Source of the DNA: Strongylocentrotus droebachiensis
Lineage: Eukaryota > Echinodermata > Echinoidea > Camarodonta > Strongylocentrotidae
Reading direction: 5' to 3'
DNA: 64,000 nucleotides
Assembly: GCA_035222895.1 (NCBI GenBank)
Contig: JAVYIG010000065.1
Coordinates: 372,001 to 436,000 of the forward strand
In this document: piece after piece, positions 1 to 11,600 of the stretch
Layout of the letters: every line of letters starts with the position of its first letter
How positions within the stretch are numbered: the first letter of the stretch is position 1
Program-made: the position numbers and the translations under genes
The notes under the pieces: generated by a model
The model's input: only the letters and a program-made list of their open reading frames with translations
Database searches by the model: none
Told to the model about the DNA's origin: nothing

Positions 1-1204
1 CACTTGAAAAGACGTACTCACCAGAGAAGAAAAGAAAGGAAATGGACGGTTATTAACAAATAAAAGGGGCATTGTCTTATGTAAAAAGAGGCTTTTTTGG
101 GGGGGGGGGCTTGTAAAAGTAGGGGCACAGTGCCCCCCCCCCCCTCCCACCGGGAGTTCCGTCTCTAGCATAATAGGCACAATTAAGAAAAACCTCAGAC
201 AATCATGTCATTTCAGCAACATTTGTCAATCACTGGTATCGAATAAATAAAGAAATAAACCACGTTTGAATTGTATTGGGGGGGGGGGGGTCAACTGTCG
301 AAAATAGGTACAAAGGATGTGAATAAAAAGCAAATTGATTTCCCGTTATCATCCCCCAAGCCCCAATCCAGGTCCTTGTCCATGTTTGCAGAAGAAAAAA
401 AAAACCTTCATCAATTTGTCTTCATTATGAAAAGTCCACGTTCCGCGTCAGTGAATTGTTTTGCCCTGATGGCGAACAATAGTGATGGAAAACAGTTAGC
501 TCTTTAAAATATAAATGGCCTTTGAATTTGGCATGTCTGCCCGGCATACGACTATCCCATAGAGCGTGTGTGTTCGAGAGGCATCCCGATTGTTTCATTA
601 CTAGGGGATGCACGGGTGAGAGACACACGAACATATTGATGAATTGGTAGAGTATTTTGAATTGATTCTTATATATGAAATGGATGCGTGTATTGTTGCC
701 GCGTTTAAATTACATTTTTAATGCATACGACCAGACATCAATATTGCTGAATTTCATGAATCAGTTTGACATGATTTTGTCATGCTTATTGGAAGTATGA
801 TAAACCCCGCAGTGGAAAGCGTCCCCATGATAACGTGGAAATATTAACGTATGTATATTCACTTGTTAATTGACTGGGGTAAGTTTTCTACCATCGGTTC
901 ACATTTACTCTAATGTTTTATTCGTTTCACTATTACAATTTTATGAGAGAAAATTTGCATTTTCCTTAAAAATTGTTAATCATATTACTTGAAATGCGTG
1001 AGATAATGGTGAGTATTTATTATAATGAGTAGTTACCATTTATCATCTTTACCGATGTGGCCAATTGTTCTCTGATATTCGTGGATGTATATGTTCCTGC
1101 ATGGTTTTATGTCACCTGGGTAGCAAGCTAGCATGCTTAAAAGTGAATCTTGTGTTCTTTTCTCTTTCTTCCCCAAAAAATCAAAGAAATTATTTTGGGC
1201 GATA

Positions 1205-1232
1205 CCCCCCCCCCCCCCCCCCCCCCCCCCCC
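1205..1232 (+). repeat. Poly-C tract, 28 bp
   Basis: One of many C or G homopolymer runs in the window (also near 105, 131, 285, 2436, 4628, 7490, 7607, 12328, 24342 and 59500). Length is likely variable and error-prone in assembly. Confidence 0.9.
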
Positions 1233-1390
1233 ACTCTTCTCGTAATGCAAATCGGGGCCCTCTAAACAGTAGATGATAACATTTAGGTTTCACGATAAAC
1301 TATATCATTTAAAATATTTCGTATAAAGTCAAACCGGTCTTTAATGGTCACCCAAGGGAAACAGAAAAGCGGCCACTGTAAACAGGTGGT

Positions 1391-1585
1391 TTAAAGGGGC
1401 ACTGCACTACTTGTAGCTGCTTGCGCCCTCTATATAACAAACAATGCCTAATCGGTGACCATTGGTCCCCCATGATCCTCTTTTTCTTATGTTAACTGAG
1501 AGCTGAGTTGATGAGATAACCACCTGTCCAGTGACCTTGTAGGGCGGTCTAATCCCTCCTGTAAACTATGGCAGATAAGCTTTAA
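1391..1585 (+). mobile_element. TTAA-flanked MITE, copy 1
   Basis: Flanked by TTAA; carries the family core CATGATCCTCTTTTTCTTAT and GTCTAATCCCTCCTGTAAAC. Inserted into a truncated CAGTCAAACC-type MITE (about 1327-1390). TTAA targets suggest a piggyBac- or Kolobok-type origin. Confidence 0.8.
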
Positions 1586-2781
1586 TTATTGCAGGTTCCG
1601 GATTTTTGAAAAAACGTTTATTTCCAGAAAATGTATGCCAATCAGTTTGAAAAAATGAGGCATGAGCCGATTGTGTCCACCAAAATAACAAATGAACGAT
1701 GGGGGCATCGAAACAAAAAATCTTTAAAACATAGTACGATCAATGAAAGAAACGCAAAGTGCATTCAAATGGTTTGCCAAAAGCTGGCGCTATACCGAAA
1801 AGGGTTATTGTGGGACATGCAGGGAAATGGCATGCTGTCATGTACATTCTGAATTCAGTGGAGTTGTTTTGTTCATCATGCGCAGAGGGTGAGGGGAGGA
1901 GGAGGGGGAGGGGCGTCTGTCTAAAACCAGGAATTAAGGTCAACTGAATGAGATGTTTAGTCTATACATTATAATACATAGATGATGAATTAACAGTTTG
2001 AACCAAAACAAAAAACAACGATAATTATAAACACGAGCGCGAGGTGGGACGATTTTTTTTCTTCTTTATTATTCTAACAATATTTCAGCCGGGTATCCTG
2101 GCTACAAAATGCTGATTTCGCTTTAGGGACCCTATACACATTAAATAAGAACAATAAAAATAAGCCTAATATTCAATGACAATTTATTATGTAAACCCTA
2201 ATAATTTATCAATGGAAAATGTATAAGTCTAAATAGTTATAATGGTATAGCTATTATGTCGTTGATTTTAACTCAAAGTGGCTCCAACAAAGGTAAAAAG
2301 TAGTATTTTAGAATATGATAACCTTAATTTGTTCATTTAATGAAGATAATAGTAATAGATTTCATGTCACAGACTAAATATAGCCTCGTCATGAACGTCA
2401 TGGACGAAAACAATGTTTCGAGGTGCGGCCGGTACCCCCCCCCCCCCCCTTTTGAACAGAATCATGCATTCGTCTTTGCTATACCATTTACTAATGGCCG
2501 ACAGATTTAAGTGCTAATCATTCTAATTACGTTGGAAAGGCTGGAAGGTAAGGGCTGGATATTTGTGATTATGTTGAGGGTAAATCAGATGCTGGTAGGC
2601 GTCCGAAAAAAGGGAGAGGGTGGATTTACCTTGCATCACTTCTGATAATACTCTCGCAATCGCACACAAAAAGAAACAGGTAGGAAAATACAAACAAATC
2701 AGAAATGAAAACAAGAAGAGAATAATGATAATTTAGAATTAATGACATAGCAAAATCCAGGACCGGCCATGCAAAAAGATA

Positions 2782-2863
2782 CCAATTTGACGTCACTTAT
2801 TAGGGGCTCGATCGAGCTGTCGATCGCGCCGCGCATGCGCGTCAATCAAGGTACCCTCTTTCC
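2782..2863 (+). promoter_or_regulatory. Candidate LARP1 promoter (CCAAT, CRE, NRF1 sites, TOP-like start)
   Basis: Within 82 bp stand CCAAT (2782-2786), a perfect CRE TGACGTCA (2788-2795), a CpG-rich patch with a perfect NRF1 palindrome GCGCATGCGC (2831-2840), and CCCTCTTTCC (2854-2863), which resembles a TOP-type start. A strong donor ACG|GTAAGG at 3071-3076 could end a non-coding first exon that splices to 4736. No TATA box is seen. Placement is inference from motif clustering. Confidence 0.4.
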
Positions 2864-3658
2864 GTGGAATGGCGACATGTGCACAGACCCGAGTGCGAAA
2901 CGAACGGAATTTATGAAAATACTGTGATAAAGATTGAGGACTAGATAGTACTGCCGCATATTTCTATGGAAATCATTTAGACTAAAAGGGTCCAGATTAG
3001 CTGAGCATATATTGGAATCTCTGTGAGCAGAAATTTGGAGCCGAAACGCGCCATATAGTAAAAAGGAGAACGGTAAGGACACGTACAAATCCCTACCTGA
3101 CCGCCCGTACATATGGCCCAATGTCGTGGCTTGCTATGCAAAAAGAAAATGGTCCATGTTGAAATTTATGTATTTTTCTTGTTTATGTTTCAGTCTTATG
3201 TCATTGTAGTAGCAATATTTAGTAATTTATTATCTTAGTATGCATATTCAGTCACTGTTTATGAGCAGATCTATCAAAAAATGCTTGAAATCTTCTCTTG
3301 TTTTTCATGCATTTCACATTGCTATCGCCTGTGGTGTGGCGGCCGCGTGTGTGTAGCATTTGTGTACGCATTTGCTATGTGTGAAATATGAATGGACATT
3401 TTGTGCGGGATCACTGCACTGGCATGATACATGTGCGCGATCGGAACATGAATCATATGGCAATGTATGGGTTGCAATTTGTGCACATGTTGACCCTTTC
3501 ATTGCTTCTCTATTCCTCCATATTTTGTAAATGTGATTTGTTTTTTAAAGGGAGAACTAAAAAATAATGTAAAACTTAAGTTAAAGTCTAATTTAGTCTT
3601 TGCAATTTATTAAACTGTTTTATTCTCAGTCTTGATTCTTCTAATTTTCTTGATTCTT

Positions 3659-3723
3659 CTATTTTGTCTCTTTCTCCCCTTCCTCTTCGGTCTCCTCTTC
3701 TTCCTCACCATCTTCCTCTTGAT
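3659..3723 (-). CDS. Possible orphan 3' terminal exon with acidic tail
   Basis: Read on the minus strand, ATTTATTGCAG forms a splice acceptor followed by an open frame QEEDGEEEEETEEEGEKETK and a TAG stop (3659-3661), then two AATAAA signals (3618-3623 and 3606-3611). That is the layout of a last exon. The frame needs an upstream exon ending in phase 1, which I could not find. Low-complexity Glu runs arise easily from GA-rich DNA, so this may be chance. Confidence 0.25.
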
Positions 3724-3763
3724 CTGCAATAAATGGTGTTAGATTATATTCAATGTTATGAAT

Positions 3764-3976
3764 CGGTAGGGGCGCTGGTCCGAAAATAAGGATCGTCTAC
3801 AGTGTATGTAAACGCTGACAGACTCGTCTGCATTTTCGAGGACGTTTCATATTTCCGATGAACTAGGGAAAATTTTTGCGGACGATCCTTATTTGTTAGG
3901 ACGCAATTTGTCTGTGTTTACGAGGAAATCCTTGCTTATGCAGACGATCCTCATTCTCGGACCAGCGCCCCTATTG
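3764..3976. mobile_element. Palindromic element with TAGGGGCGCTGGTCCG ends, copy 1
   Basis: TAGGGGCGCTGGTCCGAAAA at the left; TTCTCGGACCAGCGCCCCTA at the right. Inside are alternating inverted pieces of GACGATCCTTAT and GCAGACGATCCTCAT. 213 bp, non-coding, about 1 kb before the LARP1 start codon. Confidence 0.85.
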
Positions 3977-4417
3977 ATTAATATGATTTTTAACCATAAT
4001 GAGTAATTGAGTTCCCATGGCCATACCTCCGGGGTAAAGTCTTATATTTTTCTGTGGTCCTGATGGGAATTTCTAGGAGTGATTTAGATTAAGTTAATTT
4101 AGATCCCCCCCCCCCTTTCCAAAAGAAAATAAAATAATGTTGAAGCATTGCTGACTGATGCATGAATGAATTCATTGCAATCGGAACCTTGGCTAAGCAA
4201 ACTGTTGTGCCCTGATCATTCTTATACTGTGAAACAAGTAGGGTCCATGTTCAAAATAGAATCAAAATGTTGAAATTTCAATTTCATTTCGCAAAATGTC
4301 TGGTTTTCACTGTATACTAAAGAAAGAGACTGCTTTTTTTGCAAGTGTTTAAAGGGTCGTTGTTTTTGTTAAAAATAGTGATGAATGTAAATTGATAAAT
4401 GCTTTATTTTCTTCAGT

Positions 4418-4581
4418 TTAAAGACCGTCAATACTACTGGGCCAGAAGGGATTAGACCACATAGCGAGGTCACTGACAGGTGGCTATAACATAAGAAAAA
4501 GAGGATCATGGGGGACATCATAGAGGGACATCATAGAGGGAGCAAGTACATGTAGCTACAAGTAGGAAAGTGGGGCTTTAA
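4418..4581 (-). mobile_element. TTAA-flanked MITE, copy 2
   Basis: Same family as 1391-1585 in opposite orientation (AGAAGGGATTAGACCAC, AACATAAGAAAAAGAGGATC), with TTAA at both ends. A short internal duplication GGGACATCATAGAG is specific to this copy. Confidence 0.8.
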
Positions 4582-4735
4582 ACAAAGAGGGCATTGTATT
4601 TGTCTTTTGCTTTGTGTGTGTGTGTGTGGGGGGGGGGGGGTTGCTATTTTATAAAAAAAAATTATGAATGAATTGCACTGAGTAAAGTGATGAAATAATT
4701 TTGTTCACCATTTCACTTTTTCCCTTCACCCTCAG

Positions 4736-4941
4736 ATTCTACCGTCTGTTCAAATTAAGATATTACAACTTTCTGGCGTTTCAGAAGAGAGTAAATGTAT
4801 AACATCTCATGATGGCTGTCCAGCAAGCATGAAGAACCCTACTTCGACTGTGTAGACACAGTTGCTTCAAAGTCAAACAAGAGCACCTGTAAACTATAAG
4901 GATTTGAGAGGATTTTGGAGTGGTACAACACAGTGTCAGGC
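4736..4941 (+). other. LARP1: LARP1 5' UTR part of the first coding exon
   Basis: A pyrimidine tract and CACCCTCAG at 4728-4735 form a good splice acceptor about 200 bp before the start codon. All frames in the stretch are short, and the LARP1 frame has a stop at 4897-4899. It is best read as a 5' UTR exon segment joined to an upstream non-coding exon. The exact border is predicted only. Confidence 0.55.
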
Positions 4942-5686
4942 ATGGCTACTGAAGTGGCTAAACAGGCGAGCTACAGCAGTGCTGTGTTGGGACCACCAGA
5001 GAAAGTACCGCAAGACCTACTCCAGAACGAGAACCACCAGGTCTCCGAGCAGGTCTCAGAGCAGGACTCCTCGGAATCTAAAGAGAATGTGAACCCATCT
5101 GCTCCTCCCCCAGGTTCACAAGACGGAAAAGACGAGGAGAAGGATGAGGAGAAGAATTCAGAGAAAACTGAAGATAAAAAGAAATTTGTGCCAGCGCCTC
5201 CTCCCAAGGTGAATGCATGGCATAGGAACAAGCAAACACCACCCGCTGCTGCTGTAGTGCCAAACAATGTACAATCGCCTACACCAGCAGCTGCTGCAGC
5301 AACATTGGCCGCTTCAAAGCAGCAGCCCCAAAACTCCACTCAAAGACAGTTATCCCACAATAATAAATCCCACCAGGCTAATAAGTCCGGGGGAGGTAGG
5401 ACTAACTCGAGACAGTTTAATGGTCCGCGGGAGAAAAGTGCAAAGAGTCCAAAGGCAGAGAAGATAGAGAAGACTTCCACAAAAGACTCCAAGGAGTCGG
5501 AAGAGAGCAAGAAGGATGCGGCTAAGAAACGCACGGTTGAAGCCACTCCTGCTCCACCCCCTAAAGTAAATGCATGGACCAAAGCACCAATAAACTCAGT
5601 TGTGCCCCCAGTGGCGCCTCCAGTGGGGAACGGTGATGGAACGGACGACACTCCTGATCCAACACCCGTTGCTGTCATTACTCCAG
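4942..5686 (+). CDS. LARP1: LARP1 coding exon 1 (N-terminus, residues 1-248)
   Basis: Begins MATEVAKQ at an ATG preceded by the in-frame stop TAA at 4897-4899; a longer reading from TTG at 4915 has no ATG and is not preferred. Acidic Glu/Lys-rich stretches surround two copies of the motif [10 protein letters not shown] at residues 84-93 and 203-212; human LARP1 has one (APPPKVNPW). Donor CCAG|GTAAGT, leaving phase 1. Confidence 0.92.
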
Positions 5687-8600
5687 GTAAGTTTCATATA
5701 TTTTAGAAAATTTGGATGTAGACAAAATTAAGGTCTGCAAATCTGAAACAGTCTGATTTTTTTTCTTTCTAGGTCATTTGTAGAACTCTAGCAAGTTCTT
5801 TATTTGTAGAACCCCATTTTATTTACTAAACAGATTAGATGCAGGAGAGGAATAAATGAGTAATCATTGTCCAAAGAGCATCAACAATTCTTTTTACATG
5901 GTAATAATAATAAGTAGCCAGCAATTTTGTTTGCCTGCCTGCATTAAATTAAATTGTCACTGGCTTTCACTAGCCAATAAGTTCTAGCTCTCTAAGTTAA
6001 TTATGAGTGCTGTCAATTAAATGAAACATGATTGCAGCATCATAAAGAAAAAGGGAAAGAACAAACAAACACAAGAAGCAACAAATAAATACCTACATGG
6101 AGCAGAAAGTCCCAGTAAAATCATCCCAATAGGATACTATCCTATTGGATTTTGGTCTTATGTCTGAGAAAATTATTGCCAGAAAGTGAAAGCAATTTGA
6201 AACAACATGCAGATTTATAATAATTAAACAGATATGTGTGATGCCGAGTGACTCTTTCTGTAATAGAGAAAATAAGAATTCATGGGTAATGTATACAAGA
6301 TGAAGAAGGGTGGTTATGTTGTGATATTTTTAAGGAAAAGGTGTGGTGGTTACTGTACAAAAAATACATGGTTATATAAATTAGATTTATTTAAATTTCC
6401 TCAACAAGAAATGTACAAATGGTGTGCAATGAATCTAGGGCAAGACCATGCAAGTATAATGCATGAAGAAAAAAATGTACTTAAAAATTGGCTTATATAT
6501 AGAGCAAGTCGGAAAGATGGCTAGAATTTTCAGTTTTTACACCATGTGAAATTTCATGCCACAGTTCATTCTACAAATAATGGATATTTAAAGATTTCAT
6601 GTAAGATTAATGTTGGATGCCTACTTTTGAATAGTGTGAGTGTTTTCCTCATCAAACAAGTAGGTTCGCAACTGCAATGGTGATTATACATGTTCAATGT
6701 ATGTATGTGATTACGATCAAAACATGACCACACATGACCCTACATGTACATGTTTGAGAAGAAAAATACTCATAGAAAACAAGCCAAGTTTTAGGTATGG
6801 ACAAAGTGAACGCTAAGTCTATACTGTTGTCTCGCATGTGGAGATTGGTGCACCGGATGAGAGAAATCAAATCTGGGCTCCAATGGGCATAGTCTGTGCC
6901 CAGTTTATAAGCTGAATGACTCGGGCCCAAATAAATAAAACACAAACGAATATAAATCAAACCAAAGCAGAATGGAATATAAATGCACACTGTATTATCA
7001 CGGATGTAGCACATAGTAAGACAGAAAAACAGTCTGAAGTGAGTTGGCACCCGATAATTGTGGATTTGTAGAGTTATGCCCCAGTGTTTATCTTGCAAGT
7101 CATTGGATGTAAATGTTGTGCAAGATATTTAAATGCAAGAGCAACCACTGTTAAATTCCATTATTGCAGGGATTTTTTGCAAACAATTCCTTATTTGGAT
7201 GATTGATGATATAAGTTTGTGCGGTTTTAGAATTCATAATTCCTTTTTTTTTCCCCCATTCTAATAAGGAATTGGAATTGGAGCATACAGTATGAAGACT
7301 TGATAGTTTTTTTAATTCTGTAAAAATATGATTTGCTTGATCAAGCAGGTTTACAAATATACTTGCGTATAGCACCTTGGACAGACTGATAGTGATAGCA
7401 CATTGCTAGCTGCAGAATTCCCTGCTATGTATCAGTACTATGTGAAACAATTAGGGTTAGGGTTATGGTCAGGTACTCTGGAAGGGGGGGGGGAGGGGAG
7501 GGGGAGGGGGGATAGGGTTCAAAATATCAAGTTGTTGATCCCCTTGTCCTTTGTCAGCAAAAAATTCCCTTTGCACATGCATCTTATTTTATATGACCGA
7601 CCCCACCCCCCCCCCCCCCCCTCACTCATACACATTTACTCTTGGCACAAATGTTGTTGTGCGCTGGTAAGGGACCTGTGTGTAATGATACTCATGCCCA
7701 GTAACAGCTGTGTTCATGATCATGGTCATGTTGTACATACATGTAGGCCAACGCAGTTGTATTCTCAAGTCGGTAGCTACAGTGTATGTGGAATTTGTTG
7801 TTGATGTTTACGTTCATCAGTAGAGCCTTATGGTCTGGATATCATGATGATGATACATTACATGTGTGCCATTAACCTGTGCAATGTACACCTGTACATG
7901 TAAACAATGATAGTATTTTAAAGGTAATTTTATCTTTAGTTCTAGTAATGACTAAAATTAAAACGTCACAGGTTCAAGTTTATACTCTCTATCCAAAAGG
8001 ACAATATCTGCTAAACGATTCTGGTGGAAGAGAAAAATAGCTGACTAACAAGCAAAAAAAAAGATAAGAAAATCTAACCTCGTGGCATTACTGCATGTCG
8101 AGCAGGAGAACACATGGTTCAAAAGAAAATGATTTTCAGCACCTTTTTAAATACAAATCGATCTACTCCATGAAAAAAAAAGTTCTTAATTTACATTTTT
8201 AAAAGATTTTTTTTTTTTAAAGTCCATTTAATAAATCAAAATTTTATATTAGCTTGAAACAAATCTTGAAGCGCTCACATAAAAAAAATGGAAATACATG
8301 TACAGTATAGGCCTATAGCTTCATGTACACATGCACTAACTTGACTGAGCTGAAATTTGTTGAGATGAATGTGCTCATGGATGCATGGTCTTACAATCCA
8401 TTGATAACAACAGGGACAAGTGCGTACACAGTTACACACACACACACGGACACACAACCTTGCACACACCTACATCATGTACACAGACTGCATAGACATA
8501 TATCTCATGGTCTAAGGTTACTGCTTGTACATCATTGCATGTATCTGATTAAAGAGTACAGAGGTCATGCAAGAAGCCTTTGGTAATTCCCAGAGTCAGT

Positions 8601-11600
8601 GGAATCATGGATATTGCAATTGTCACCAATCCAAATATGGTAGCCGCCATTGGCTGCTAATTGTTTGATTACTTTATCTTCGGCCGATATGGGCCGTATC
8701 TAGTCTTGGCTTTGAGAGACGTTTGTCTCTTTTTCCATTGATTCTGTTTCGTGCGGTCCAGCTGAACATTCACTTTCCTCTAGTTCTGTGTTGGTTCCTG
8801 ATTGATTTTATTCTTTTTTATGATTTTTTTTTAAAATTGATGGACACAGTAAAACTATGAATGAAGTTTATTATTAGAAAGTTGTTAAAAGAATTCATCC
8901 CTTTCAATGGGGAGTTTTTTGTTTCAGTTGAGTGTCATCCATGCCTGACAAGGACAAGTTAATATCAGTTTTGTTTCCTGATAAATCTTAATGTTCAATT
9001 TTTTTAATTAACAAGAAAGATTCATGATTTAGAATTGTGCAATATTTTCTTCTAACCCCCATCCCCTCCCTATCAAATAGGAATTTTAATATACTGGTAT
9101 AAGGATTGTTTTGTGTTTAGTTAGAATCACTGTCAATGTCACTTCATGACAAAAATTGACCTTTACAAGGTATTGTATTACATTTTAAAGCAACATCAAG
9201 ATTTAGGCTGTAATGGGTCTGAATTTAAGTCTCAAGTAGTGCAGGAAGGAGGGAGAAAAAAAATCACAGTTGGCAATTTTCCAGAAATAAGCAAGCATTG
9301 TTCATTCAGTACTATGGTCTCATGCAACATGAGTGGACCAGTAATATCTTGCAAGAAAGTTGTTTGAAAGTTGAAACACAAGAGTTATTAAAATATTATG
9401 GTTTACTTTCTAATTTAAATACAATGTCTTTATGAAACTTGTGATAACAGGAAATCTTGTGCATGCATGGCAAGTTCACATACACTTATTTATGCTAGTA
9501 AAGTGAAAGTGAATCTCTTCATTTATCATGAGGTACCATGACAAACTTCAACATTTGTTAAATGATGAATTACTAACTTAACACCAGGAACAAACACTTA
9601 ACACCGGGAACACTTTACACTCGTGGAAAACAAATATCGCCGGCCGCAATGTAACAGTTTACAGTGTAGTTCCACATACATGTAATGTAGGCTTGTTATT
9701 GACATACCTTTTTCAAATTCAAGTACCGTATTTGCCGGCGTATAGGCCGCAGTATTTTTGGAAGAAAAAATATCAAAAAGTCGGGGTGCGGCCTATGCGG
9801 CGAAAGAGTAAAAAAAAGTTTTTTTTTTTTTTTTTTTTTTAGTTTTGATTTATGGCGCTATGCCTGGCAATGTCTCCCAGCTCAGTAATCAGTGTTGACT
9901 CACCACTCGGAAACTACAACAACACTAAAATTTGTCTGTCATCTTGGTTTGAAAGTAATCTTTCTAATAGATGTCAAAATCGGGGGTGCGGCCTATACGG
10001 CGGTGCGGCCTTTACGCCGGCAAATACGGTAGTCTCAATTGAAAAATTAAAAAATGCAAATAAATGTTTCCTCTGAAATTTGTGGCCACTTTTTATTATG
10101 ATTGCTGTTCAAATAATATAAATTTATACATGAATTAAGTTTTTAATGTATATCGAAATGATAAAAACAAAATTAATTTTGTTTACTGACACTATACCTG
10201 GAACAGGTATACCATATGGAGTAAAGAAAACAACAAGACCTATGTGTTTTCTGTTTCAAAGAGGAATTCAAGCATGTAATGCAAGGTTATGTGGTGTGTG
10301 GCAGGTATTATAAGTACATGTAACATATGTTCACCAAAGTCATGATATTGTCTTCATGCGTGCAGTCATATGATGGTATCATTCAGCTGTTTTGAACATC
10401 AATGTCACATTTAATTGTAAAGGTATTAATTGACACTACTAGGTTGTCAATTGTGACATGATGGTTTTAATATAGCAATAAATTGTCCTTTTAAAATTCT
10501 CTTGATGCACTGAATTGAATATCATAATTGATATTCAAATAAAGTAAATCCAGCACTTTCTCTGAATTTTTAACTCAATATATTTTCATTGAGATGATTA
10601 TTATAATTAGAAATCAGCAACCTGTACAAAATATTTTGGCACATGTGAGATCATAATATCAGTAGGAAAACACAAGGAGATGAGTTGTGCACTGTCTGTG
10701 ACGACAATGGTACAACCTACACACCAAGTACTCTTACATGCACTCTACTACACAGAGATATCAGTGTGTTGTGTTGTATAGAATAGATACCAAGTTCAGT
10801 CTATTGAGTGCATGCATGCATGCATCATGAATCACACCCAGGTACTGAGTATACTCTACCTGTTTACAGTATATTGTAGTAAGCTTCTCACACTCAAAGT
10901 AAGCACCTAGGCGCTATTATGCATTTCTGCTACAGAAGGCAGTGTAATACTATACTGCTATCTGTCTTGTGTTTATACATTTAAAGATGAAGTTGAGTTC
11001 TGGTCATGCGCTTGCATTGTGAAAGAATCGGTGTGGAATCGACCAGAAAAGGTTGATCATCTAGCATATAAGAATTTGTGTGTATTGCAAGGTTCTGGAA
11101 TCTTCAAAATGATAAGAAATTTGGCCAAGTCTTGGTAAAGTTACAAACACTGTACACAGAAAGATGTATATGGGACTACACGAACACGTAAAAATCCTAC
11201 CTACCGAGTTTAATGATGTTACATGACATATTTAGAATATAAAGGCATTTGAAAAGCCATGCTTTTCAGAGAACATGTCTTATCTGATGTTCTTCCACAC
11301 TTGCATAATAAGAATGATAAAGCTCACAAATTATTTTTCACCTCTTCCCAAAACTTAACCTTCTCTTTAACTAACCATGGTTTAATTTTCTGCATTTTTA
11401 TGAAATGATAAAAGCCAACTGTACATGCCCTGGCAGTGTATTCATTTTTATGCAACATCTCATTTTAGGCCTAGACTTTATAGATCTGTGAAGAGATCGG
11501 CAAACAAAATGATATGTACACATGTTTAGGTTGACAAGTATCTCAATTGTACCCTTTATTTCATTGCAAACATAGTTCAAGCAATTATTCCCATTTTTAT

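Larger units (their letters stand above)
1..2780. other. Upstream non-coding sequence
   Basis: AT-rich with several poly-C/G tracts and the MITE copies noted. The small open frames lack conserved motifs. I see no gene here. Confidence 0.6.

Noticed and set aside
1033-1293. Gly-run protein on the minus strand
   Set aside because: Produced by reading through a 28-bp homopolymer; not credible.
4971-5339. 122-codon minus-strand frame opposite LARP1 exon 1
   Set aside because: Mirror of the Pro/Ala/Glu-rich coding exon; composition follows from the plus-strand codons and no family is seen.
7452-7466. TTAGGG repeats suggesting an interstitial telomere
   Set aside because: Fewer than three units, consistent with chance.
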